From assembly GCA_036346395.1 (NCBI GenBank), contig CM070604.1:48635662-48699661 (forward strand): 64,000 nucleotides of DNA, in the 5' to 3' direction. The DNA comes from Hsuehochloa calcarea. Its lineage: Eukaryota > Streptophyta > Magnoliopsida > Poales > Poaceae. The position numbers and the translations under genes were made by a program. The notes beneath the pieces were generated by a model. It did not search any database, was not told the DNA's origin, and worked only from the letters and a program-made list of their open reading frames with translations. Below are positions 23,301 through 34,699 of the stretch, piece by piece (within the stretch, counting starts at the first letter, position 1; every line of letters starts with the position of its first letter).

Positions 23301-25190
23301 AAATTAGAGGGTGTAGGCAAGAGAGGAGATTCTATTGCATTTGGTCCCATAATTTTTGGAGTTTCCAGTCAAAAGTTCTATTGGTTTGAAAATTCCAGTA
23401 GGTTTCGATTTTCCATAGAGGAAAAATGGCTAAGTCCCAGCTGGCGGTCTGACTGGCCAATAGGTGGTAGTCAGACCGGCTAGGGTGGGTGGTCAGACCG
23501 GCCCTAGGGGCAGTCTGACCGGTTTTCACTTGGTTCGTCGCCCATCGTGGCGGCGATATTCGTTTGTTAGGTCAAAGTCATGAGTTTCAGGGCATATATG
23601 TTGCATGATGCATGTTTTGACTAACATGTGTTAAGTTGTGAAGAACTTGTTCTCAAATTCGGTTTACTTATCTATTGTTATGCAGGTTGCTTGGTGGTCA
23701 ACGACGATCAACGGCGAGGATGATCGGGACTAGGCTTGGAGAGCTGAGGTCCAGAACGATCGACGATGCCGGGTGAGGTCAATGTACTCAAGTGTGGTGC
23801 AAGATGGACAAGGGAGACCTATTAGCTAATCCGAGGCGCAAGATGGCGCAAGGTGTAGCTAGTTAGGTCAAGGGGAGATAAAGACGGCGCATTAAAATAC
23901 GTGCGTAAGTGTCCCGTTTGTTTTGGGCTTTAACGGGAGCCCAATTGAGTCAAACTTCTAGAAGGTCTAAGCCTCCACTATAAATAGGAGAGGGAGATGG
24001 CTGCACATTCTCTTCGTCTCTTTTGCTATTTTTGTAAATGCTAATTTTCTTAGGGAGAGTTTTTGTGAAGGCTAGGGTTCTTGATAGTTTGATGTGATTT
24101 TTGTGCTCTTGGATTGAGCATTGTCCTCCATTGATGGAGAGGCTGTAAGCCCATATCATATCAATCAATCAAAGGAAAGTTTGATCAATGTTTTGTCTCA
24201 TTGCGTTCTTTCTCTATATTTGATGATTTTGAGTCTTTCTTTGATCCGCGAGTTTTTGATTGAATTCTCCACGTGATATAGCTTGCTGTGACATGTGGGA
24301 ATCTATCTAGGATTATCTTGATCATCAATCATCCACGACCAAGATTTTGGATCAAGTTTTTGTTTTGACCCGGTTTTGAACTCTTCTTTGATCGGATCGA
24401 AAAGGACCGCTATTCTTCCAAGAATTATCATAATCTTCAATTAGAATAGGTTCCTGATATCATAGAGAAAGTGTGTTCTAAGTTTCATCAAGTTTGGAGT
24501 TATAGATCAAAAGTTTCATCTATTTGCAACTTCGTCATCGGGCTGTTTGATCTGTTCTGGAGGCCAGCGGTCAGACCGACAGAGTCACCGGTTAGACCGG
24601 CAGGCAATCGATCCGACCGCTAGTAACACAACGGTTTGACCGGTAGTGCGCTGATTTGTTTCAATCTTTGTTGATTTTATCGTTTTGCTAAGGGGTTTAT
24701 ATTGGATTCAATATTAGTCTTTCGCTGTACTGATATGCTGATCTCATAGCTTCCATAGCTACTGGAGTGAAATTTATATTGAATTCAGTATTTGTGAAAA
24801 AGTGAGCATGCTCCTATTCACCCCCATCTAGTCGCCTTTTCGATCCAACACCCGAGAAGACAGCGACTACTGTTATTAGGTCTCAATCGTGCTCAAGCGT
24901 GCCTGTGGTATGAAGTTCTTTTGTCTTGTATTATATTAGCTTTGGGCTTGAAAGCCCGTGTTTGTGTCCAAACTGGTTGTTAAATCTTAATCTTATGTAA
25001 TCAAAAGTTTGATTTTGTTGTAATCGAAAGTTACTTGGGACTCTGCTTACTTCGCAACTGCACATTCTAAACGATTGTGAAGAGTTTGACCATCAAGATT
25101 TTGGGGCTACTGTATATTACAGGCTCCGACGAGGAGAGTACCCGCCGGCGATGTAGGTACACCCCGAGAGATCAAAAATCAACCCCTATG
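20333..25190 (+). mobile_element. Long gypsy-type LTR sequence in SPT5 intron 1, split by a nested LTR
   Basis: Non-coding sequence with AT-rich start, a GC-rich block (20460-21310), CTATTCAT/GAACAGTA words (21420-21610) and the motif TTGTTGAGTACGG..GTACTCA (23006-23032). It has the same order of features as the 4.3-kb solo LTR at 42012-46336. It is interrupted at 23116/24851 by another LTR and resumes with GAGAAGACAGCGACTACTG. Exact ends and TSD are not visible, so it may be a solo LTR or an old fragment. The long ORFs in the GC-rich block are low-complexity Pro/Ala/Arg strings on both strands, not genes. Confidence 0.55.
23117..24850 (+). mobile_element. Nested solo LTR, family A copy 1
   Basis: TGTGGATATCATGGGGAT.. 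to ..GATCCAACA (TG..CA), 1,734 bp. Contains a TATA box (CTATAAATAGG near 23978) and several CGGTCTGACCGG-type palindromic words. Same family and orientation as 37137-39116. Flanks are CCCCA and CCCGA, a 5-bp TSD with one mismatch. Confidence 0.7.
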
Positions 25191-26296
25191 TTCAGAAGCG
25201 CCTGTGCTGTATTTGATTTGGCCGTTTGGACTGGAACTGATTGCATTTGAGCACAACACTAGATTTTATCGATCATGGGGACGAAATATGCGATATCGAC
25301 TCGAGGACGCCGCTCGGGTGAGCCACGTGAGCATTCGCGACGAGATCGACGACGTGGACGATCGAGATGGAGCGGGCATTGCTCCGCCGCTACGGGCCGC
25401 CGGCTTTGGCGGAGCACGAGGAGGGGGAGGAGGACGAATAGGACACAAGTGGCACTGGCAGGAAGGCAGTCCTGCCGACCCCCGTCGATTCCAAGCTGTG
25501 GAGAGTATAATCTGCAAGGTTCGAAAACGATTAGGTGGCGTTTAGTTAGCAACTTAACATCGATGATTACAGTTTGTAGTTTCTTCCTTCTTTGGTATGC
25601 GATTTCAGGGCTAATTATAGTAATCTTCTTCCCTTCAGGCTTGGCACGAGCGCGAGGAAATAAGCTGTATGATGCAGAAATCCCTGGATCGATCAGATCT
25701 CCTCAGTAATTCAGTGATAGCAGTAGATTACCTGAGTGGCTTCGTGTACGTTGAGACAGCAAAGGAATTCCATGTTAAGCATGTATGTGCACTCTAGTTG
25801 CGATTTATTTTTGAAGAAATACTCCAGGTGCATGCGATTCATAGTGCTTATTTTGCTTTATGCTTGTGATCATTAATTCATCCACAACAACTTTTGATCT
25901 CATTTCCAGGCTAGGCTTGAATACTGTAATTCACTCTGCAAAATTGATGCTTGTGCCCCAAAAGGAGATGCCGTCTGTAGTTTCAGTCGAGGGCAATGCC
26001 GTTGATGTCAGAAATAACTCATAGGTTAGGATGAAGATAGGCAGGCATCTACAAAGGAGACCTTGTCAAAGTACGTGCATATGCTGTACTGGTTTCATAC
26101 GCTTGCAGCAATCACTGTTGATTTTTTTTTTCCTTCTAACTCTGATGTGTGTTTCTTCGAGTTTTCAGGTTGTTGATGTTGACAATGTGCCAATAGGCAA
26201 TGGTCCAGCTCATTCCCAGGATTGATCCGCAAGCTCTTGCTGAGAAACTGGTAAGATCAAATTTCCACTTTTGCGTTTCATTTTTCTTGTTTTATG

Positions 26297-26938
26297 CGGT
26301 GTTACACGGACACGAGATTCGGAATCCAACACGGATTCGGGTGTCCGATTCGGGGGGACTTGAAAAAATAGGATTCGGGGATTCGACTAATATATATTAA
26401 TATAATACTAAAAATAAATGAATATCTTTATTTTTTTTATTGTAAATAATACTTATAAATAGTCAAATAGCCTCTCATCACTGAAGTTGGAGGGTTTGAT
26501 ACACAAAAGATCCATATTCAACACAGAAGATCCACCTCTTACCTTGATATGACTACTTGTTGTCACATGTGAGGTGGAAAAGCAGTAAACAAAAAAACAT
26601 GTAGCACTTTCCTCTTCCAAACTCATGTGGGCATGTTCCCATCGTGACATCTCTTCCTCCCCATTATTTCTTCCCATCGAAGCCTTCCCTCCTTCTGTTC
26701 TTCTTCTTCCTCCAAAGCCATGGCAGACCATGACAACCAAGGCGATCAACCATTCTTTCTTTTTTTCTAGTCTTCCTCTAGCTTTCCTTTGCCTAGCTAT
26801 GGTCACGAACATGGGATGTCGAGCTAGCACAGTTTTTCCCCATCTAGTCTCATACTCCTACACCTGGGACACTGATAAGGGTGTCCGACGCGTGTTGACA
26901 CGGGGATACGCGTCGACGCGCGTGTCCAGGTAACACTG
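26297..26938. mobile_element. hAT-like element in an SPT5 pseudogene intron
   Basis: Ends CGGTGTTAC(A)CGGACACG and, reversed, CAGTGTTACCTGGACACG. Flanks GTTTTATG (26289-26296) and ATTTTATG (26939-26946) give a near-perfect 8-bp TSD. 642 bp. The ORF inside (26453-26830, minus) has no recognisable domain. Confidence 0.65.
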
Positions 26939-28073
26939 ATTTTATGGTCTTCTCTGCAGTAGAATTGCATCAATTACGTAATAGCATGTTATCTTATGGT
27001 GTAGATAATAGGAAGCTTATCCATACTACATCACCTCTGTAATTCACATATAAAATCCTTATCAACATATCTAGTAGTGACTTGTGTGTTCGCTGCTAAT
27101 TCTCAGAATGGTTTAGATGTAAAAAAGAAGTGCATTGTACCACGAGGTCCACGGCCACGTTTGTTCAACTTTGAGGAGGCCAGGTACTCATCTTCCCTTT
27201 CTAGATTATATAGCTCGGCTCTCGACTCTCATTCTCTGTTGTCACCTTATGTCCACTGGGAAATCAGGGAAATGGCGATCCCAGTAGAGCAAAGGAGGAG
27301 CAGACAACCGGGTGACTATTTTGATGTGGTCGACAACTTGATGTTCAGAAATGGGTTCCTGTACAAAAATGTATCCATGAAATCGGTCAGCTCAGATGAA
27401 GTTCACCCAAGTTTGGATGAGCAGACAACTGGGTGACTATTTTAGCACTCTTATCAGACATATCTAACGGACACGTGAGTCGCTTTTGTGTGTGTTTTGC
27501 ACTGGGAACCAATGTTTCTTTCTAAAAAATTGATCTCACATTTGCCTGTATTTACTTCATTTATTGCTAGGTACATGTACTTGCTGATGTTGTTGTGCCA
27601 TGCTCTGTGCACACTTCAAATGTCATACAAAATAGAGGATACGAGCTTCATGACTTCGTCCTTTGAAAGTAAAGTACCACAATTCACGAATCATAACATA
27701 TTTTGTGTAAATCAGTTTCTGCCAGTATGTTCTAATTCTTTTATTGGAATCTTACAGTGATATGTCCTTCGGTGTAATCATACGAGTGGAAAAAGAAGTG
27801 TTCGAGGTACAAAGGCTAATACTTCTTCTCAATAAGAAAACATGCCAAAATTTGCACGCCTTTTACCTTCCTTGGATAAACTCTTGATCTGTGTAGGTTC
27901 TTAAATCAATACCAGATAGGCCACAGACAGTGAGTTAATTCAAGTGAAATCAGGAGCAAAATTAAGAGGCCGACAAGCGCCAAAGTTCTGTCAAACGACA
28001 CCATCTCTGTTAAGGATGTCGTAAGGGTGGTTGTGGGGCATTTTAAGGTGAGATAAACAAAGCACCTCACCTA

Positions 28074-28367
28074 TCTTTACTATTATAAAATAGGGAGTTG
28101 GTGGTGGTGGTGAGTCTGTTATCTACCACCTCCTTCTCACCTTTTGAGTTGGCATGATTTTTTGTAGATAAATATGTATACATGCAAAAGTTACTTGAAA
28201 GATCTTCTGTGGGTAATTAAATTATCTGTGCTTGTGGCTTGTTGATTAGATACAAATTATGTATGAAACTTTCATTTGTATGATAATTACTTTATAATAT
28301 TGATTTTCTAAGTTAATAACTTATATTATGTTTATTTGAAAACCGTTGCAACGCACGGGCACTTTAG
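28074..28367 (+). mobile_element. Small non-autonomous Helitron-like element
   Basis: Begins TCTTTACTATTATAAAAT and ends CCGTTGCAACGCACGGGCAC TTTAG followed by T. The 3' hairpin CCGT..ACGG close to the end and insertion between A and T (A at 28073, T at 28368) fit plant Helitrons; the terminal CTTTAG departs from the usual CTRR. 294 bp, no ORF, within the SPT5 pseudogene. Confidence 0.6.
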
Positions 28368-28798
28368 TTTTTTTATAAGAGGGACTTGTCTGTTGGACAA
28401 TATGGATCCCCTTTTCACATAACCGCTATTGCTTGGTAATCTTGGAGATATGTTCCCCTGTTCCTATTAGGGTAAGCTAGGACGGGTTGAGTACCTTTAC
28501 AAGGGGATTTTGTTCATTCATGATAGGTTCCACCTTCAGAATAATGGTTTTAGTTGTGCAAAATATCAAGATTGTTTGATAGTTGGTGGATCAACAGACA
28601 ATCAGTCCACAGAAGTTTGGATCGTTACCTCCTTTAATGTAATGGAATGAAGGCAGCTTATATATGAATTCACGTTCCATGTCTGTATTTCAGGATATAC
28701 AGAAATTTGGTTCAGAAATTCAATCTTCAGGACCTCAGTGCATCGGTTGACAATCCAGTGGAATGATTGACCATAGCAGGTCTTACAACAATGGTAGG

Positions 28799-29174
28799 TG
28801 TCGTAGCCGGACACCGGGGTGCCCCACACCCTCAGATCGTCAGGAATACTATGGTACCGTCAGGGATACTGCCCCTATGTAAACCAGATCCATATGATTT
28901 AAGGAAGGACGAGTGTACCGAGTACCCCTACTTTCTCTCAACATTGTACCTAATTACCCCCTCTCTCTCTCCACATTGTGAGGGCAAGAAGGTAATTGTC
29001 CCTTCTTGCCCTCCTATATATAGAGCCCCATGGGCATGTGTAGAGGGGGGAGGCTCTCATTCACACCAAAAGCAATACACATACAAGCTCTAAGTTTGGC
29101 TCCTCTCCTTTCGGTCATCTCTCAAGATACAATGGGTAGTATATACCCACTGTCTAGTCTTTTTCACTACGACA
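28799..29174 (+). mobile_element. Solo LTR, 376 bp, perfect 5-bp TSD
   Basis: TGTCGTAG..CTACGACA with matching 8-bp inverted ends, flanked by GTAGG at 28794-28798 and 29175-29179. Contains a TATA box (CTATATATAGAGCC, about 29017). No internal region, so a solo LTR formed by recombination. It lies between two exon remnants of the SPT5 pseudogene. Confidence 0.85.
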
Positions 29175-30129
29175 GTAGGACCGCTGTCATGTATTGCTGA
29201 GCCCTGAATCCTTTCATCGTCATAATCCCATTTCCAATCCTAATAGCATCTTATTTTGCAATTTGAATGCAGTATGCTCTAGTACATCTGGTGGAAATCG
29301 AAAAGAGCAAAATGCTTTAGTAGCTAAATGTACCAGAATAAGATCTGGGCCATATAAAGGATATTCTGGACGTGCCAGAGAGGTCAAGGGTGAAACTCTG
29401 CGAGTGGAGCTGAAATCACTGATGAAGGTTGTCACAGGTAATACTGTTCTTGTAACACGCATAATCTTATTATTTCATTTCATTTTCCCGTTGAGCCCAA
29501 TAAAGTGATCGTATTGTGCAGTTAAAAAAAAGGAGATCGCGGAGATGGGTCCTCTTTGGTAATTTCAGCTAACTTCTTTCGTTAATTAAATAAATGGAAT
29601 AACTTGTAATCTGAATTTTCTCTTTATACAACAGAGAACAACCGCTGTATCATCCTTCACCGACACCAGACCGTCTTCTTGAAACTCCAATTAGAGAATC
29701 TTCTGGTACGAAGTTACCTTACTCCCATTTATCGTTGTTCACCCACAGTTTGTCTTGAATTTATTTTTGGCGAGATTGATCGGCTGTCTATGCAAGGAAT
29801 AGTCAATAACTCATTTCTGCAGTTTATTGTCCTCTTTCCCGATTTGCTTCTTTTCCCTTGATGCACATCAGCAGCACACATATAGACTGAAGGTGGTTTA
29901 TTCATATTGCAGTTACTGGTAGTATATATGTGAACTCCTACGTGCAATCAGGAATGGGATCCGCTTGTCCATAAGGTTTGTCCACTGATACTACTCTGTC
30001 AGCCTGAAGGTGGATTCATCATATGGTTGTTTCTTTTTTGGGATTAGATTCGTTATACAGTTGTAGCAACTGCGAAATTTCAATCTATTTTCTACCTTTA
30101 CCCCCTACTGGCAAATACTCTAGATTTGA

Positions 30130-30561
30130 GCAAACTTGGCGTAGCTTGACCCGATGTTCGGCGTCGGCCATGTCCAATCAAAATCGGCTAAAAAAGGGGG
30201 CTAAATTTGCATATTTTGCTTTGTTGGAACCAGCGATAGCACTTTGCGTGATAACAATCACAATAAGCACACAAGAGGCACGATAATTTGTTTACGAGGT
30301 TCGGCAAAGCCTACATTTCCAGAAGCCGAAGCACGGTAGCTCTATCTATAGGAGGAGCTTCTTTTTTTATTTACAATTAGGGTTAAAAGAGGTCGTTGCT
30401 ATATATTTATAGCATGATTACATGTTTGACTCGGACTCGTAGTCCGTAACCCCCACCCCTCAGCCCATAATATTTTGTAACCGTACACAGCTGCATCTCC
30501 TCGTTGTCGGATGCAACCCCTTCCTTTCACCTTATTATATCTGAGCCATACACAAACACAC
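30130..30561 (-). mobile_element. LTR-like fragment
   Basis: TTTACGAGGTTCGGCAAAGCC (30290-30310) is a motif common in cereal LTRs, followed by an AT-rich TATATATTTATAGCATG segment. Boundaries not resolved; it abuts the LINE 3' end at 30562. Confidence 0.35.
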
Positions 30562-31259
30562 TTTTTTTTACAAGGGGGAAAACCCAGCTTTTATAGAAAG
30601 CAAATAAAAGTTCTTACAGGAAGTAACAAGTGACAATACGCTGGGAGCACCAGCTTACAAAGCAAGAACAAAGCAACAGTAGCCACAAATCAAACTAGCT
30701 ATTACAAACAAGGTATTAAGAGTTACAACCGAACAAAAGAGTTTAGCCTAGTCTCCAAAATTCGCCAAAAAGCAGTCCAGTTTACTTCATTCCCCCTTTG
30801 ATGAGGACCCGCCAATGCTGCAAACAAGACAGAAATTTGAAAATCACTTCCATATGTTGCTTAGGAAAATTCTTCTCAATCATCATCATGTTCCTAAATT
30901 TCCAGAGGTTCCAAGCAAGTGCTGCAAAACTAAACAAAGTATCATTATAGTCATTAGCCCCCTTCCTCGCTAACCAATTAAGCTGGATATCGTCTAATGA
31001 TCGGGATTCTCTCCCAGCTTAACACCTCTTTCACACAAAACCAAGCAAATTTAGTTAATACACAAGAGAACAAAATATGATCAATGTTTTCTTCATAACC
31101 GCAAAGAATATACTTCTCATCACCCTTCCACCCCCTTTTTTCAGTTGATCAGCTGTTTGGACCCTGTTAAGCTAGCTTTGCCACATGAAAATCTTAACTT
31201 TTAAAGGAATCTTACTTTTCCACAATTTTTGTAAATTTCTACAAATAACTCCCCAAAAA

Positions 31260-34200
31260 CTAGCTGTCTGTAAAGAGACTTGACTGAAACAAACCTACTT
31301 TCTCAAGACACCAGATAGCTTTGTCCACATCCCTATTAAAATCAATATCCATGATATAGTTTTTCAGACATTGAGTTATCTCCTCTTTACCAAAATTTAT
31401 AAGGAAATTGACCTTCCACCCACTCTCAGAAAAACATTTAGCGACACTAATATCAGGGGATAGACAAATCTTAAAAAGTTTGTCATATTGATCCTTCAAA
31501 TGGCAATTACCAATCCAAACATCTCCCCAAAAAGAGATATTGCAACCACTCCCAATTTGAAATCTAGCACCCCTGTAAAACAAATATTTCACTTTCTGCA
31601 TACTTTTTCAAAATTGAGAACCTTTCAAAAGATGAGCTTCTCTGAAACAACTCCCAGGGAAGTACCTGGTCTTTATAATTCTGAACCAAAGCTCATTAGT
31701 AGCTGTAAAAAATTTCCAAAACTATTTAGTCAATAAACAATCATTCATAAATCTTGTGTTTATAACCCATAAGTCCCCAAAATCTTTAGGTCTACATAGA
31801 GCTCCTTAATTCACCATATGATACTTAAATTTGTCACTAGCCCCTCTCCAGAGAAATCTAGATTTGATAGAATCCATTTTTTTGCGACTTTCCCCATTAA
31901 ATCGATAAAAAACCCATGGTATAAATAGGAAGGCTACTCAAGCAACTATAACACTAACCTCCCTCCAAAAGACAACATATTACTCTTTCAGTTATCCAAC
32001 CTTTTTCTCAGTTTGGTAATAACATTCTCAGCTGCTTTCTCCCTCACATATCTATCCCCAATCAAGATGCCTAAGTAAGTAAGAGAAAATGAGCTCATTT
32101 ACAATTAAATATGTCTGCCACTTTAGAAGCCTCTTCACTATTCAACCCAACATAAAAACTTCATTCTTGTGATAGTTGATTTTCAAACCAAACATCCATT
32201 CAAAGCAATAAAGTAGAAATTTAAGGTTAAGAAGGGACTCTTCTTCACACTCTATCATAATCACGGTATCATCTGCATACTGAAGTATAGGCACCCCCTT
32301 AGGAATCAGATGTGAGATCAACCCTTTAACTAATCCTTTTTCCTGAGCTATTTCAATAATAATTGCTAAAGCATCAGCAACCAAATTAAAAAGAAGGGGA
32401 GAAGTCTCCCCTATCTTAATCCTCTATATGTATTAAAATACGGACCCATCTCTCTTTTAATATTGATACTGACTTTACCCTCTCTGACTGAATTGATATC
32501 ATTTGGATCCAATGCTTAGAAAAGCATTTCTTCACCATCACTTCCTCCAAAAAAAACTCCAATGAATCTTGTCATAGGCCTTTTCAAAATCAAGTTTCAG
32601 GATCACCCTTTCTATCTTTGAATGTTTAATCTCATGGAGAGCAACCAGCCCATCTAAAATGTTTCTGCCTTTGATAAAAGCAGATTGACAGTCATTGATG
32701 ATTTTATCAGCAATATCTTCCAATCTATTAGCTAAAATATTTGTCAGAATTTTGAAGCTAACATTCAGTAGGCAAATAGGTCTATATTGTTTAATAGTAT
32801 TAGCTTATTTGAGTTTGGGAATTAAAGTGATACTCCAAAATTCAATCTTTTCAAATCTAACCCTCCTTTAAAAAATCTCTAACAGGTTCAGGAACTGATC
32901 CTTGATTACCCTCCTAAATTCTTTATAAAACACATTAGGAAAACCATCTGGACTCAGAGCAGAATTAGTGGGCAACTCTTTGATGACTTTCCACACTTCC
33001 TCTTCAGTAAAATCTTCAACCAAAAAAGCATTGTCTGCTGTAGAAACTCTATACTTAATGCTCAAAATTTCTTGAGATAAACTCACCCCTTGAATCACTT
33101 CAGAACCAAATAGGTCCTTATAGAAACCACAAATATGATTTATGAGATTAACTTTGTCTTTAATGGTAACCCTTCATGATCCAAGCTAAAGATGTAGTTC
33201 TTTCTCCTTCTTCCATTAGCAAAATTATGAAAAAGTCAATATTAGCATCCCCTTGAGTGATCCAATCCACCCTAATATTAGCATCCCCTTGAGTGATCCA
33301 ATCCACCCTACCTCTTTGCTGCCAATGTTTCTCTTCTACATCAAAAACTGACTCCAGCTCAGATTCCAAATGATATCTCTGCATCCTATCTTCAGCACTT
33401 AAACATCTCCTATCTGCCAAAGAATCTAAAACTTTGATTTGCTTCAAAACATCATCATCATTATTATTTTATAATCTCCATTCAATTAGCACCCCAACCT
33501 CTCAAAAAACATCTCAGAGTTGCAATGCAACCATTCCATCTATCTAGGGAGTAAGTATTTCCAAAAGCTTCACTATTAAACTCAGACCATTTATTCTTGA
33601 GCAAATATTTAAAGTTCTCCAGACAAAACCACTTTTTCTCAAAGAAAAATATCCCCTTCTTCACAAATCCACCCTCCCCAGAATTTAGCATAATAGAATT
33701 ATAGTCAGAACCCACCCTGACCAAGCTTTTCACATGACAAAGCGGAAACTTCGCTTTCCAATTAGTAGAAACTAAAACCCTGTCAAGATTCACCATAATG
33801 GGACACCATTGTTTATTAGTCTAAGTGAATTTAGCACCCATTTTTTAATCTCAATCAACTTATGATCAGAAATAAAATCATTAAAGAGATTCATGAGATT
33901 AAAATTGAAGTTAGTAGAATTTTTATCCCCTGCTTCCCTAATCAAGTTGAAATTCCCCCTAACACCAAAGGAAGACTACCACTTTTGCATTTCTTAATCA
34001 ACTCATCTAAGAAAGAATGAATTAGATCATTATGAGTAGGACCATACACAACCATCAACTCCCATCTGAAATTAGAAATTTTGTCCCTGACCACCATACT
34101 CACAAAGAAACTTACTACACCACAATCCTCCACCACCAAACAATCTTGTTTCAATCCCAACAAAATGCCTCCAAAATGTCCTTTAGCAGGAATCCAATGC

Positions 34201-34350
34201 CATTTGAAAAAGGAATCTCCAACCAAATTCTTAAGATCTTTATCAGAAAATCCTTCTTCATAGTCTCCTGTACTCCCACAACATCAACCTCTTCTGTACA
34301 AATAAACTCCTTAAGTTGCCTTCTCCTTGCAAATCTCCCCAAACATCTGA
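31260..34350 (-). pseudogene. LINE ORF2: endonuclease and reverse transcriptase, broken
   Basis: Endonuclease pieces: VDVVGVQETMKKDF (about 34290) and WHWIPAKGHFGGILLGLK (about 34190), then WELMVVYGPT. Reverse transcriptase pieces: NSALSPDGFPNVFYKEF (about 32950), CQSAFIKGRNILDGLVALH (about 32680), LKLDFEKAYDKIHW, and LQYADDTVIM with the catalytic YADD at about 32266-32282. A C-terminal zf-RVT-like part (FQIGSGCNISFWGDVWIG) lies near 31540. Several in-frame stops and shifts separate these, so the element is dead. A 36-bp tandem duplication lies at 33239-33310. Confidence 0.8.
33239..33310. repeat. 36-bp tandem duplication inside LINE ORF2
   Basis: Two adjacent copies (33239-33274 and 33275-33310) of a 36-bp unit encoding VDWITQGDANI in frame on the minus strand. 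An in-frame 12-residue duplication. Confidence 0.9.
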
Positions 34351-34699
34351 TATTCTAAAAAAGAAATTTTATGATTTAGAAATACTACCCCAAACACCCC
34401 TTTTTCAACTTATTTTTCACTTTCTTGTTCAGTTTGAAATCTGTAGCACCCCTCATCGCATTGTCAATTATATCCAGACTTTCACCTTCCTCAGAGATAC
34501 CCCCTTATGAACCAGGGTCTCAGTAACCCCTTGTGCTGACTTCATAGCTCTAACTAATTCTTGAGCCTGCATAGTTGAGATAATCTCACTAGCATATTGG
34601 GACTGAGATCCTAAAACACTACCACAAGAATTAGCTACCTTCTATAAGTATTCAACATAAGCATTATTGAGAACACTAAAAGAGTTAACAGAAGTACCT

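Larger units (their letters stand above)
20163..29705 (+). pseudogene. Transcription elongation factor SPT5 homologue, unprocessed pseudogene
   Basis: Exon remnants in order, plus strand: 20163-20331 (MAPKRRGDAEAEAGG..), ~25260-25518 (acidic DFIDHGDEICD.., VLPTPVDSKLW), 25639-25782 (NGN: SVIAVDYLSGFVYVE), 25910-26070 (AKLMLVPQKEMPSVVSVEG), 26169-26250 (VVDVDNV, VQLIPRIDPQALAEKL), 27107-27183 (KCIVPRGPRPRLFNFEEAR), 27268-27436 (GDYFDVVDNLMFRNGFLYKN), 27758-27806 (GVIIRVEKEVFEV), 27897-28047 (VLKSIPDRPQTV), 28471-28611 (KOW: YKGILFIHDRFHL), 29273-29437 (KOW: RIRSGPYKGYSGRA), 29635-29705 (PLYHPSPTP, ETPIRESS). Most junctions keep GT..AG. Lesions: stops after KLWRV and after VRNNS, frameshifts in exons 4 and 5, a stop in exon 9. 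SPT5 with SPT4 supports RNA polymerase II elongation; this copy cannot encode it. Several TEs occupy it. Confidence 0.85.
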
